Assembly (NCBI GenBank): GCA_001566295.1
Contig: KQ964270.1
Span: 248,001-312,000 of the forward strand
Direction of reading: 5' to 3'
From: Microdochium bolleyi
Lineage: Eukaryota; Ascomycota; Sordariomycetes; Xylariales; Microdochiaceae
DNA length: 64,000 bases
Shown: piece by piece, positions 54,943 to 64,000 of the stretch
How the letters are laid out: each line of letters opens with the position of its first letter
Numbering within the stretch: position 1 is the stretch's first letter
The notes under the pieces: model-generated
The model's input: the letters and a program-made list of their open reading frames with translations, nothing else
What the model was told of the DNA's origin: nothing
Database searches by the model: none
Position numbers and translations under genes: made by a program

Positions 54943-55672
54943 GTTGCCCGAGTCCGCGGCGTCTTTGACGATGGCGCAAACACCGAGCGCACAGCCGGTG
55001 ATAAGCTCTCAGCCGGGGATCGAGGCGAAGCGGGAGGTGGGCGGTGGTAGCGGCGTGATGTTCGAAGTTGGCTCTCTGCGATGTCGAGACGGAAGGTTGC
55101 TTGTCGATATGCAAGATGGATGCGCCAGCCATTGAGAAAAAACAGTGGAGCCTGGATGGAGTTGGGACTGGCGGGACGCGCTTTGGCAGGGGTCCTCGTG
55201 GCGCGCAGCGGATGACGCTCGACGCCCTGCAGGCTCCAAGCTCTGGAGCGAAGCTCGTGCGGGACCATCATCTGCGAAGGGCGGGGTTGGACCCTCTGGC
55301 GGCCTGTCATCCATTCCACGATCCCGACCGCAATGCGATGCCATGGCAGAACCAAGGCACAACATCACAGACAGGGGCCAGGGTCTCATGCGTGAGTGAG
55401 AGCCCAGCACATCGTGACATTGCCGACCAGCACAGAGGCACGGGGTGGCATCGATTGGTCCATCGGCGACAGAGGAATAGACGGCCGAGTTCCGCGGGTT
55501 CCATCCCCGCGCCGTCTCTACCTTAAGGTGGTCTCGCAGCCGCGATATCAGAAGCCACACGCCCACCCTTGGCAAGGCCAGACAGAATTCTCTAAGTCTT
55601 CAACAAACGTAATTGCGAGCAAGGCCTCACCGAACACCGCAGAGTCTCTTCCGAGACTGACACCCAGCCAGA
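54943..55672. promoter_or_regulatory. shared divergent upstream region
   Basis: Lies between the RNA-binding protein gene (minus) and histidinol-phosphatase (plus). It holds a compact hairpin at 55479-55517. I looked for the general amino acid control site TGACTCA, expected upstream of histidine genes, and did not find an exact copy. Confidence 0.45.
55479..55517. repeat. two-stem hairpin upstream of the histidinol-phosphatase gene
   Basis: A perfect 7-bp outer stem (AGACGGC with GCCGTCT) and a perfect 5-bp inner stem (GCGGG with CCCGC) with a 7-nt loop, continuous on the 3' side and with an 8-nt bulge on the 5' side. It lies about 155-195 bp before the start codon, possibly in the leader. 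It resembles the acceptor/T-arm half of a tRNA in shape only; D and anticodon arms are absent. Confidence 0.45.
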
Positions 55673-56635
55673 ATGGCCTTCACGATGCACTCCCACTCGG
55701 GCCAGTTCTGCCCAGGCCACGCCAAGGACCAGCTCGAGGACGTCGTCAAGTACGCCATCAGCAGGGGCTACACGACCATGGGCCTAACTGAGCACATGCC
55801 CCGGACAGGCGTCGAGGATCTCTACCCGGAGGAGCTCGACGACCCTCAGGCATCCCTTGCCGCCCTCTTCCCCCGCCACGATGCCTACCTCGCCGAGGCC
55901 CAGCGCCTGCGCGACGCCTACACCGGCCAGATCCACATCCTCGTCGGCTTCGAGGGCGAGTGGCTGCGCGAAGAGTACGCCGCGCTCGTCCTCGACCTCG
56001 CCAGCCATCCGGCCATCGACTACTTCATCGGCAGCCTGCACCACGTCAACGGCATCCCCATCGACTTTGACAAGGCCTTCTACCAACGCGCCCTCGAGTC
56101 CGTCCAGGTCCCTCCCGGGGCAGCGGTGTCGGCCCCGACAGAGGAGCACATGTACGAGCGCTATTACGACCAGCAGTACGACATGTTGCGCGCCCAGCGG
56201 CCCCGCGTCGTTGGCCACTTCGACCTCATCCGCCTCCTGAGCGCCGACCCGGCGCGCGACATCCGCGCCGCGGGCTGGGACGGCGTGTGGAGCCGCATCG
56301 TGCGCAACCTCGAGTTTGTCGCGAGCTACGGCGGCTGGCTCGAGTGCAACTCGAGCGCACTGCGCAAGGGGCTCGCCGAGCCGTACCCCTCGCGCCAGGT
56401 CGCAACCGAGTGGCTGCGGCTGGGCGGCAAGTTCACGCTGTCAGATGATAGCCACGGGATCGCGCAAATCGGGACCAACTATGCCCGCGCGATCGACTAT
56501 CTCGAGAGTCTGGGCGTCAAGAGCGTGTGGACGTTCCAGAGGGTAGCGGGGCAGACGAGTGAGGACGGCAAGGCGGTGCTGACGGATCGTGAGGTGCCTT
56601 TTGAGGATGTCAAGGCTGTCGTGAGCAAATGGTAA
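55673..56635 (+). CDS. HIS2: histidinol-phosphatase, PHP family
   Basis: Converts L-histidinol phosphate to histidinol, the penultimate stage of histidine synthesis (EC 3.1.3.15), in the cytosol. Single exon, 320 residues from the ATG at 55673. The PHP metal-binding set is visible in order: MHSHSGQFCPGHAKD at the start (His pair), LTEHMPR near residue 40, FEGEW near 94, IGSLHHVNG near 120, VGHFDLIR near 182, and SDDSHG near 260. Length and motif order match fungal His2 (about 320-340 residues), not the bacterial HAD-type HisB. The start is set by the conserved His pair right after the first Met. Confidence 0.96.
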   Translation: MAFTMHSHSGQFCPGHAKDQLEDVVKYAISRGYTTMGLTEHMPRTGVEDLYPEELDDPQASLAALFPRHDAYLAEAQRLRDAYTGQIHILVGFEGEWLREEYAALVLDLASHPAIDYFIGSLHHVNGIPIDFDKAFYQRALESVQVPPGAAVSAPTEEHMYERYYDQQYDMLRAQRPRVVGHFDLIRLLSADPARDIRAAGWDGVWSRIVRNLEFVASYGGWLECNSSALRKGLAEPYPSRQVATEWLRLGGKFTLSDDSHGIAQIGTNYARAIDYLESLGVKSVWTFQRVAGQTSEDGKAVLTDREVPFEDVKAVVSKW

Positions 56636-57675
56636 TGATGAAAGTCTTGAGACAGCTGCCCATCGGCGACGACGGGCTGTGGTGACTACGGGCATGTGAG
56701 TTTGTGACAATAGATGTTGGCGAAAGGGCGCTGAGGTAGACGTAGATGTTCAGAGTTTGTCCCGCAGTAGAGGCATTAGAAGACCATTTAATGAATAACA
56801 GCACAAGAGCGGAACACAGAAGAGCAATGTCGAAATGTCTAGATCCGGCTCGGGGCTGGTAAACAGAAGTTCTTCAGGATGAAGCCCATGATAAAATCAC
56901 GCCCAGCTCAATCATCTCCGGGGGCTGCCGGAAGGGTAGACGTCTGTTTCCACATCACAACAAGTAAATAGATGGCCGATGACATTTTGCCGACCACAAG
57001 AAGAGTCGCGGATAGCTTGGCAGATTCGACACTCGGCTAAGTCCAATATGGCCAGTTGCCTCAACGCACGCTTTTGGCCGATAGTGATGCTTCCAATGCA
57101 ACGTCCTACATAGAAAAATCGAGCCCCAACACGTGCAAAAGAAAGGTTTTGTTCGGAACCATAGAGCTCCAAATATTATTAGATAAATTTGGTGATGTCT
57201 GGTCACGCCTTTGACCATTAGAATTCTGCATACGCTTGTCCTACAGTATCCTGCCCAGCACGTGTTCCATAGTTCCCAACCGCACGGATACCCAACCCAG
57301 CCATAGATAGCTTTCGGGCTAGTTCTTGGAAAGTTCCATACTGAGGAACGACTGCGTACCGGAGCCACGTCCGCCAGGTTTCTTTTTGTAATGCTGGCGT
57401 GTCCGGAGAAACACACGATATGTCGAAGTATCTTTCCTGGAAAACAGAAATAACCTTGCTTGACTACAAAATGCCTCTGCGAAACGTCCCATCTTGGCGA
57501 TCTAATCCTCTGTTCTCTAGACCAACTCCCCTGGCCCTTGACTGGTCGCCGCACACTACACACACACATACACACACCGCACCCACACCCACAACTCAAG
57601 AAACAAGTCCATCCAAACTCCCCGAGCTCCAACTGACCAGGAACAAGAAGAATAAACAGAAACCAAAGAAAAGGA
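56636..57675. other. intergenic, 1 kb
   Basis: HIS2 3' UTR, then an A/T-richer stretch, then a CA-rich leader-like segment (57,550-57,595) before the ATG at 57676. A 355-codon minus-strand frame across this region and the next gene is Cys/Ser/Arg-rich without domains and was rejected. Confidence 0.5.
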
Positions 57676-57873
57676 ATGGGCTTCTTCAAGCGCCTCGCCG
57701 CCGTGCCGCTCGTCAGCCCGGCCCGGACGCGCGAGGAGATTGCGCAGGACCACGCGCGCATTCTCGAGGCGCACCTCATCGAGCAGGCGCAGAAGCAGGT
57801 GCGCAGGGAGCAGAGGGGGCGGGAGAAGAAGCAGCAGCGGAAGCAGTCGAAGGGGGAGTATCGCCGGCTGTGA
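57676..57873 (+). CDS. small basic helical protein, 65 residues
   Basis: Starts at an ATG in a good context (AGGAATGGG) after a CA- and A-rich leader. Codons are strongly GC-ending (GAG, CAG, GCG, CTC), unlike the flanking DNA, which is my main reason to call it. The product begins MGFFKRLAAVPLVSP, then is one long charged helix rich in Glu, Gln, Arg and Lys (REEIAQDHARILEAHLIEQA and a basic tail). No signal peptide, no cysteine. The helix could be a coiled coil. Function unknown. The next gene on the same strand begins with a similar MAFFKK. Confidence 0.55.
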   Translation: MGFFKRLAAVPLVSPARTREEIAQDHARILEAHLIEQAQKQVRREQRGREKKQQRKQSKGEYRRL

Positions 57874-58912
57874 GAAAAGGGGAAGGGGGACCTGGTAGTC
57901 GGGGATGTCCTGGCAGAGGAAAGCAAATCAACTGTCAAAAGGTTGATTTTTGTACACGATGGCGATGGTTGGGAAGGGGGCGAAGTAGGGAGATATGGGT
58001 TTGCCGGGACATTTTGCTGCATTCGAATGCGGACGTAGCTGTGTGAGCGGGCCTTTGGCGGACGATGAAGCTCGTTAGATGGTCATCGGGTACAGTGCTT
58101 TTAGTGAAAGATCAGATCATCATGTATTTGCCTATCTTGCAATGATATATGTCTCTGTCCCGAGAACTTGACTTTGCGTTCGGAGCTTTGTCCCTCCTAA
58201 GCATGACATGTAAACACAGCGTATACTAAGATGCAGTACCGAGTCACCCATAACTATACCGTCGCCCATCGCATGGCCGCTGTGGTCAAAAGTCGATTTC
58301 GAGACGAGTAGAGGGAGAGATAGATAGCAGCGACCCATCCGTCTCCTTCATTTTGGCCGAGCTATGGTTTGCGATCTCCTGTCCGCGCAGAGGAAGGACA
58401 TCTCGTGGAATAATATCGACTGGTCCAGCGTAAACTCATTCCTGGACCGGTCGTTATGGGCTAGACAAATCTAATGGCACTTCTCCCACGAGATTCTGGT
58501 CCGTGGTATGTCACTCGAAGGGAGCCTGCTGACTGAGGCCCACCTACAGTCCCTGGAGAGAGGGCCACTGTGGTTGTGGTTGTGGTTGTGGTTGCACCAC
58601 GCAGGTTTTGGATTTCGTGTTGTGGCATCGGAGATAGCTTCGCTCACGGTTCCGGGTCTCGTTCCATTGTGGTTCACAGAAGCACAACGAGAATATTTGA
58701 AGACGGATTGTCCCTCCCTCATGGACACTCCTGGACATCGAGAAGAGCACTGCTATAGTCGGGACTGAGCCTATGAGCATGCACAACATCACCGCTCTCG
58801 ATTCAGGCCAACAAGCAGGTTCCTGAAGAATACAGGACAAGAACAGCCACTCTCATTCACTATCACGACACTCACCTTCCCCGTTGATAACAACACAAGT
58901 CTCCCAGTCGAC
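57874..58912. other. intergenic, 1 kb
   Basis: Presumed 3' UTR of the small protein gene and promoter of the gene at 58913. A GTGGTT repeat (four to five TGTGGT units) lies at about 58,570-58,593. No other gene supported. Confidence 0.5.
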
Positions 58913-60019
58913 ATGGCTTTTTTCAAGAAGTTCTCCGGTTCTCGCTGGCTGACACACAAGCGGCGAATACAACAAAGGAAGACCCGGGAGCCCACACAGG
59001 AGCTGCAGCTGCAGCTTACAAGCCTGCTCGAGGAGACCTACCAGATCGGCCTGTGCCATCCACAAGAGCTGAGCAGCCGTGGCAGCAACAGCAGCCAGGG
59101 CACCTATGCCAGCAGCGTCGACAGTCTGTCGTCGCTCCTGAGCAGCAGCAGCAGCAGCAGCAGCAACAACTCAGAATTCATCCACAGGAAGCTCGGGCTC
59201 CTCCCTCTCGAGCATGCATACGATGATGTCGGCGACGAGGAGGAGGAGCAGGAGCAGATCGAGCACTTGTCGTCGACTCTTGTCGGAGGCAGCCCTCCAA
59301 TTTACCCCAGCAGCACTTCCGCCACAACGGCCACGAGCGCCTCTTCATCCTCCGTCCGCTCCGCTCCCGTCCCTGGCTTCACCTTTGTGTCTGCCACGGC
59401 CAGCCACAGCGACGGCCGGCTCAAGACGGCGTGCTCGTCCACCTGTAGCACCTTGCACGGCCGTAGGCGCGTCCTCCGTGAGCGCATCCAGGCGTGGAGC
59501 GCCCGGCAGGTGTACCAGCACCAGAACAACCGCGCCAGGCGCGAAGCCAACCGCCACGGTGGCCGGCGGTACCACTCCTACAGGGCAGGCACGTACCCCG
59601 TTGGCCCTGCACGCGAGACGAGGACGACGCTGGAGATCTGGCGGGAGGAGCGGCGGGCGGCCCAACACAGATACATTACCAACAAAACGAGCCCCCGGAG
59701 AGGCAGCGAAGATTTGGCGGAGCTGCGGCGGTGCGTGGGCAGGGTGTGCCGCAAGGTCGAGGGCACGATGCTGGAACCCGTGGCGGCGTTGGTGGCGAGG
59801 ATCGCTCGGGGCGGCCGCGGCAAGTGGACGCGGAAGCAGGCGCAGCTGAAGCAGAGGGTCGCGAGGGAGCAGCAGGAGCGGAGTGCGCTGCGGCAGGTGC
59901 GAGAGGCGGCGCCTGTGCGGCCCTGGAGGCAGCCGGAGGCTCTGGGCCTAGGACTGGGGCTGGGGACAGTAGCGATGAGTCAGCCAGCCGTGGCGCCGCC
60001 GGTGTTTGCTGCGGATTAG
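58913..60019 (+). CDS. basic Ser/Arg-rich hypothetical protein
   Basis: Intronless frame of 368 residues from the ATG at 58913. I do not recognise it. Order: MAFFKKFSGSRWLTHKRR, a short amphipathic stretch (QELQLQLTSLLEETYQIGL), a Ser-rich tract including eight consecutive Ser coded by AGC repeats (about residues 80-90), an acidic patch (DDVGDEEEEQEQIEH), another Ser/Thr/Ala tract, and then a strongly basic half (from about 190) with possible helices (VLRERIQAWSARQVYQHQNN, TLEIWREERRAAQHRY, EDLAELRRCVGRVCRKVEG, KQAQLKQRVAREQQERSALR). GC-rich codon use through the basic half supports coding. The helical segments could bind acidic partners or nucleic acid; that is guesswork. Confidence 0.65.
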   Translation: MAFFKKFSGSRWLTHKRRIQQRKTREPTQELQLQLTSLLEETYQIGLCHPQELSSRGSNSSQGTYASSVDSLSSLLSSSSSSSSNNSEFIHRKLGLLPLEHAYDDVGDEEEEQEQIEHLSSTLVGGSPPIYPSSTSATTATSASSSSVRSAPVPGFTFVSATASHSDGRLKTACSSTCSTLHGRRRVLRERIQAWSARQVYQHQNNRARREANRHGGRRYHSYRAGTYPVGPARETRTTLEIWREERRAAQHRYITNKTSPRRGSEDLAELRRCVGRVCRKVEGTMLEPVAALVARIARGGRGKWTRKQAQLKQRVAREQQERSALRQVREAAPVRPWRQPEALGLGLGLGTVAMSQPAVAPPVFAAD

Positions 60020-61209
60020 GTGTGTTGTGCCAATTGTTCCGGAATGCGAGGGAATTATGCCCGAGTACTCGTTCCACGCAAGACAGCTTCCCACAATTGA
60101 TTGATGGTGGCTAATTGTCCCCTGATCGCCCAAAGTCTTGGGTGCAGAGGCTTGTCGCGTCTTGGCACTGCTTGGCCGGGCCTCCAAGCCTTGGGAAAGG
60201 CTTGTGTGTGCTTGGCACGTCATCGCCACGACGACAGCCGACACTGCTTCATCCCACGAGACTGCTGCAAGTCCGGCCGCACAACACAGCAGCGACGTCA
60301 CCATCCTCCCGTCCTGCTGGGCACTAGGTCCCTCCGAACCAGGCAGACCAGATGGAGAACCATCGTGCCCCGTGGCGCTGGCGGCGGACAGCGTAGGTAC
60401 AGCAACAGGTCCATGCGAATGTTATGTCATTGGGCGTCACTAGCCCGCAGAGCCCGCATGGCCCCCGGCCCAGGGCAAATAAGCTTGCTTGCTGGGCCCG
60501 ATCGCGTCGGTGAAACAAGCTTTGGGGGGGTCTGGCGTCCTCCCGTGAAATTGAAATTGGCTGGGCCAGGGAATGAGGGAGGGAGGGCTCCGGCGCCATG
60601 TGTTGTTCACCGAATGGGTACCTGATGGGTGCTGTTTCATTAATCGCACCCTCGCCCTCTTGTCTGCTCGCCGCGGCTTTCTCCTTTCTCCTCCTCTCCC
60701 CTTCCTCCAAGCACTCCTGCCCAACGCTACAGACTGCGTGGCAACAAAAACCCGCAAGCAGTGCATGATAAGAGCCACGCCTGCCAGCCAGGAACAACCT
60801 TGTTGCCCCTACCGTCAACACGAGTCAGCCGCGACTGGAGTGGTGTCGATTCGACTTCTCCCTCACGAAAACAACAACAGCAACATAGGGACAGCCGATA
60901 CACACAGATCAGAAGCAGCAGACGACTCGATATCTCTGCTCGTCTCCCTCGACTCTCGGCAACCTGCTGCCGAGCACACCAAGCTTTGCTAAGCTTTGCG
61001 AAGCTCTAGGCCGCAGCCATGGGGCCCTCCAACTGTGGGTAGCACCGCGCGGCCCACTCCTTCCCTGCATCGTCATCCACCTGCTGCGCCTCAGTCCCTG
61101 CACCCGTTAACTACCATCCCATATCCTCCCATGCTCTTCGGCCCAGTCCACCTCGCATCTCTGCCGAGACCGTCGCGGGCCATGCCTCTACCCACCCACG
61201 ACTGACGCA
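60020..61209. other. intergenic: upstream region of the Ca2+/H+ exchanger
   Basis: About 1.2 kb. A pronounced pyrimidine tract at about 60,656-60,712 and a CA/CT-rich stretch up to 61209 look like the core promoter and leader of the exchanger gene. No gene supported. Confidence 0.5.
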
Positions 61210-63128
61210 ATGAACTTCTCAGTCAACTTCGCAAAGATCAAGCGCCAGGCTCACAGCCTCGGCCGCCACGATTCGTCTTCCTCGACAAGGTATAACCCCT
61301 TTCGCCATGTCGACTACAGCACCACCCGCCGCGCAAACACCTTCCACGATGCAGAGACCGGCCGCGCCGGCTTCCAGGGCGACGACACCAACGACGGCGG
61401 CGCCGTGGCCCACGCGCAGACCGCTCCCGCCGGCATGTTTCAGCCGTCCTCGGAGACAAGTACCGGCGATGTGCCCGATTCCCAGGCCACAGTCACGGAC
61501 AGCCCCATCCTCGGCGGCGCCCGAATAGGCGACAAGGAGAAGGAGTACAAGGACTCGTCCCTCGTCCGACGGAACGTAAAGGGCAGCACATCTGGCAACG
61601 AGAACGGCAACGGCCACTACGCCGCCGCCGACCAGGAGCCCGAGAAGCCCAAGAAGAAGCAGCATTCAGGTTTCCTCAAGAAGATTGAGCCCAAGGAGCC
61701 ATTCACCGTCCGCAACCAGATCCAGCGCACCTTCTTCAACTCGTGGATCAACATCCTCCTCCTCGCAGCGCCGCCTGGAATCGCCATCAGCTACCTGGGC
61801 GTGGACGGCAAGATCGTCTTTGCCGTCAATTTCGTCGCAATCATCCCACTCGCGGCCATGCTGAGTTTCGCGACAGAGGAGATTGCGCTGCGGACTGGTG
61901 AGACAGTTGGTGGACTCATCAACGCCACTTTCGGGTGCGTATTCAACTTCCTATGTTCAGAACGGATGCATTACTGACATGATCACAGCAACGCTGTCGA
62001 GCTGATCGTCGCCATCATCGCACTCACCCACAACGAGATTCGTGTCGTCCAGACCTCCCTCATCGGCAGTATCTTGTCCAACCTGCTGCTCGTGCTGGGC
62101 ATGTGCTTCCTGCTCGGTGGCATCAACAGGCGCGAGCAATTCTTCAACACCACGGTCGCGCAGACCGCCGCCAGCCTGCTCGCCCTCGCAGTCGGCAGTC
62201 TTATCATCCCAACCATCTTCGCGCTTACCCCAGGCATCCAGCAGCACAGTGGCGAGAGCGTGCCGCCCCTGTCGCACGGCGTCTCGGTCATCCTGCTCAT
62301 CGTGTACATATGCTACCTTTTCTTCCAGCTCAAGACGCATAGCGCTGTGTTCAACGAGGAGAGCCAGAAGGTGCCAAGCAAGCCGCTCTTCAAGAAGCGC
62401 AGCCAGGAAATCGACACTTCGGTTGCCTCCGGTGTCGCCCGGACAGGCGCAGCCCAGGCCGCAGTGCGCGAGGACAACGGCAGTCTAAGCGCAATGATGA
62501 TGAATCCGAACACTCACACCGAGAACGATGAAGATGACGATGAGGAGGAGCCGCAGCTGAGCACGGCCGTCGCCTTCGCCACGCTTACGCTCTGCACGGT
62601 CATTATTGCGTTCTGTGCCGAGGGCATGGTCGGCGGCATTGAGGCCATCACAGCGGCCGGTGTGAGCGAGGAGTTCGTCGGCCTCATCCTGATCCCCATC
62701 GTCGGCAACGCGTGTGAGCACGCCACGGCCGTGACCGTCGCGATCAAGGACAAGATGGACCTCGCGATCGGCGTGGCGATTGGGTCGTCGATGCAGGTCG
62801 CCCTGTTCCTCATCCCGCTACTGGTTATTATCGGCTGGGGAATCGGCAACCCGGACATGAACCTGTCCTTTGACGAGTTCCAGGTGGCGGTACTGTTCAT
62901 TGCCGTTCTGCTGGTCAACTACCTGATCGGCGACGGCAAGAGCCACTGGCTCGAGGGCATGCTGCTGATCTGTTTGTACTTTATTATCGCCGTTTGCTCG
63001 TGGTGTAAGTATTTCCTCTCTCTAGTCCGTTTATTTCCTTCATGGCAGTTTAAACTAACTTTGTACTCGCAGGGTACCCTCCGGACTCGGACCCGCATAC
63101 TCCTGGTATCCAGGTTGCCGGGCAATAA
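61210..63128 (+). CDS. vacuolar Ca2+/H+ exchanger (CaCA/CAX family, Vcx1-like)
   Basis: Moves Ca2+ into the vacuole in exchange for protons. Exons 61210-61934, 61989-63004 and 63073-63128; introns 54 and 68 nt; 598 residues. A 170-residue hydrophilic N-terminal tail precedes eleven or so membrane helices. The two CAX signature repeats are present: GNAVELIVAIIAL (about 242-254, made across intron 1) and GNACEHATAV with KMDLAIGVAIGSSMQVALF (about 481-510). Between the two halves lies the acidic loop NDEDDDEEEP typical of the family. The final exon adds only WYPPDSDPHTP and a short tail. The long N-terminal tail resembles other filamentous-fungal members and may be regulatory. The length and tail favour a vacuolar member; exact paralogue not assigned. 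Confidence 0.94.
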
Positions 63129-64000
63129 CGGCCCGGTGGCCAGTGCCGGGCGAAGAGGAGGATCTGGCAGAAAACATGCCGAGAAAAAGTCTTCCAGCGT
63201 TGAATTTTCGTATCATGTCACAATACTGCATTTAATGACTTTGTACATCAGAGCAGAAGCCCTTGAGGTAGCTCGAGCGTAATTTCTAAAACAATAAAGT
63301 ACAACATCATTCTCTGTGTCTCATTTGTTGCTAGCATGTAAGCTTCCGCAATGGTCAGAATCAGATGATGTGCAGTCGGGATAGCATGCCGGGATTCTCA
63401 CAGGTATTCGGGAAAGATAGATTCCGTGGATGGAGTCTTGCGAGTGACCAATTTTCTTGTTCACTGGTCTTGTTACATTGGCGTGGGTGCTTCCTTCTGC
63501 GTTCCGCAACTCTGGGCCCTCTGAATTCTTTTGCGGGTGAATATGTACCTCGCCAGTATCCCTGGAGCAGGGAGGTGCGACACTGGGCCAGCCGGTCGTC
63601 ACCACACAGCAGCTATGTTACTCTAAAACGCCCTCGTCATGTTTAAAAGTCGCAACGCATATTTTTCTTCTTCTTCTTCTCACGCCCGATGCTGGAACTG
63701 TATGGAAGGGGAGCTCGAAGGTCGCGGGTTTCTTCCCTTGCTGGGTCTACGTATGTTCGTGGTCACCACCAGGCAAGGCCGAGGAGAATAATTTCACATG
63801 CATGCATGCATGCACAGGTTCGCTGTTGTCGCGTTCAGAAGTTGGGGGCTTCACAAAGGCAGGTCGAGGGAGAATAGATGGATGTTTTTATTTATTGCTT
63901 GCTTGCTTGACATAACTTGACTAATTGCCTGCCATTAGACAGCTTTCCTTGAGGCTATCGTACCATCATCGCAATAATTCGGCACATGCCTGACTACTAC
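63129..64000. other. window end: exchanger 3' UTR and intergenic DNA
   Basis: An AATAAA-like signal (CAATAAAGT) lies near 63,292-63,300, a plausible polyadenylation signal for the exchanger. Short repeats follow: TTC units at 63,664-63,680, CATG units near 63,798-63,813 and GCTT units near 63,896-63,908. No gene supported. Confidence 0.5.

Noticed and set aside
54943..55672. General amino acid control (Gcn4/Cpc1) site before HIS2
   Set aside because: No exact TGACTCA; only partial look-alikes such as TGACGC and TGAGTG.
56955..58022. 355-codon minus-strand frame
   Set aside because: Cys/Ser/Arg-rich shadow with no domain; overlaps a small plus-strand gene with proper codon bias.

Overview
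The window is nuclear DNA of a filamentous ascomycete (Pezizomycotina, most likely a Sordariomycete). Evidence: short introns of 54-142 nt with GT..AG ends and CTAAC or CTGAC-like branch sites, GC-rich third codon positions, a PTH11-like fungal rhodopsin-domain membrane protein, a homeodomain/C2H2 transcription factor of filamentous-fungal type, and long intergenic spacers. I see no transposon, no AT-rich RIP-mutated block, no convincing tRNA or rRNA gene and no CRISPR array. All coding regions were called from ATG starts with splice sites chosen by reading frame and family fit; the exon coordinates are my own reading.

Layout. 1-13.9 kb: the 3' part of a Ras1/RasA GTPase gene (+); an intronless gene for an 841-residue cysteine-module protein (+); an LAT-type amino acid transporter (-) diverging from a type II membrane glycosyltransferase-like protein (+); and a 1,211-residue homeodomain/C2H2 regulator (-). 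15-30 kb: IML1 (-), a short-chain dehydrogenase (-), and a large FNIP/Lst4-like gene (+). 30-41.4 kb: a seven-helix PTH11-like protein (-), a 5.9 kb gene-poor stretch with one possible cysteine-rich gene remnant, a cytochrome P450 (+) and a single-span membrane protein (-). 44-64 kb: CLP1 (-, with a GC-AG intron), a P-loop sulfotransferase-like protein (+), a second single-span protein with a probable beta-propeller ectodomain (+), a methyltransferase-like protein (+), an RBM26/27-type PWI/CCCH/RRM protein (-), histidinol-phosphatase (+), two small basic proteins (+) and a vacuolar Ca2+/H+ exchanger (+).

How the genes may relate. Several products act in nutrient sensing or handling: Ras, the amino acid transporter, IML1 (GATOR1/SEACIT, a GAP toward Gtr1), the Lst4-like protein (partner of Lst7, a GAP toward Gtr2), histidinol-phosphatase (histidine synthesis) and the vacuolar exchanger. 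IML1 and the Lst4-like gene lie within about 15 kb of each other. Nothing resembles a full secondary-metabolite cluster: the P450 stands alone. CLP1 (pre-mRNA 3'-end formation) and the PWI/CCCH/RRM protein (RNA surveillance family) are ordinary housekeeping genes.

The least ordinary sequence features are (i) a split zinc-cluster-like cysteine module repeated in the 841-residue protein and also present once in the nearby homeodomain protein, (ii) a five-fold degenerate helical repeat at the C-terminus of that homeodomain protein, (iii) 10-20 nt micro-exons in four genes, and (iv) two single-span membrane proteins of matching design 8 kb apart.
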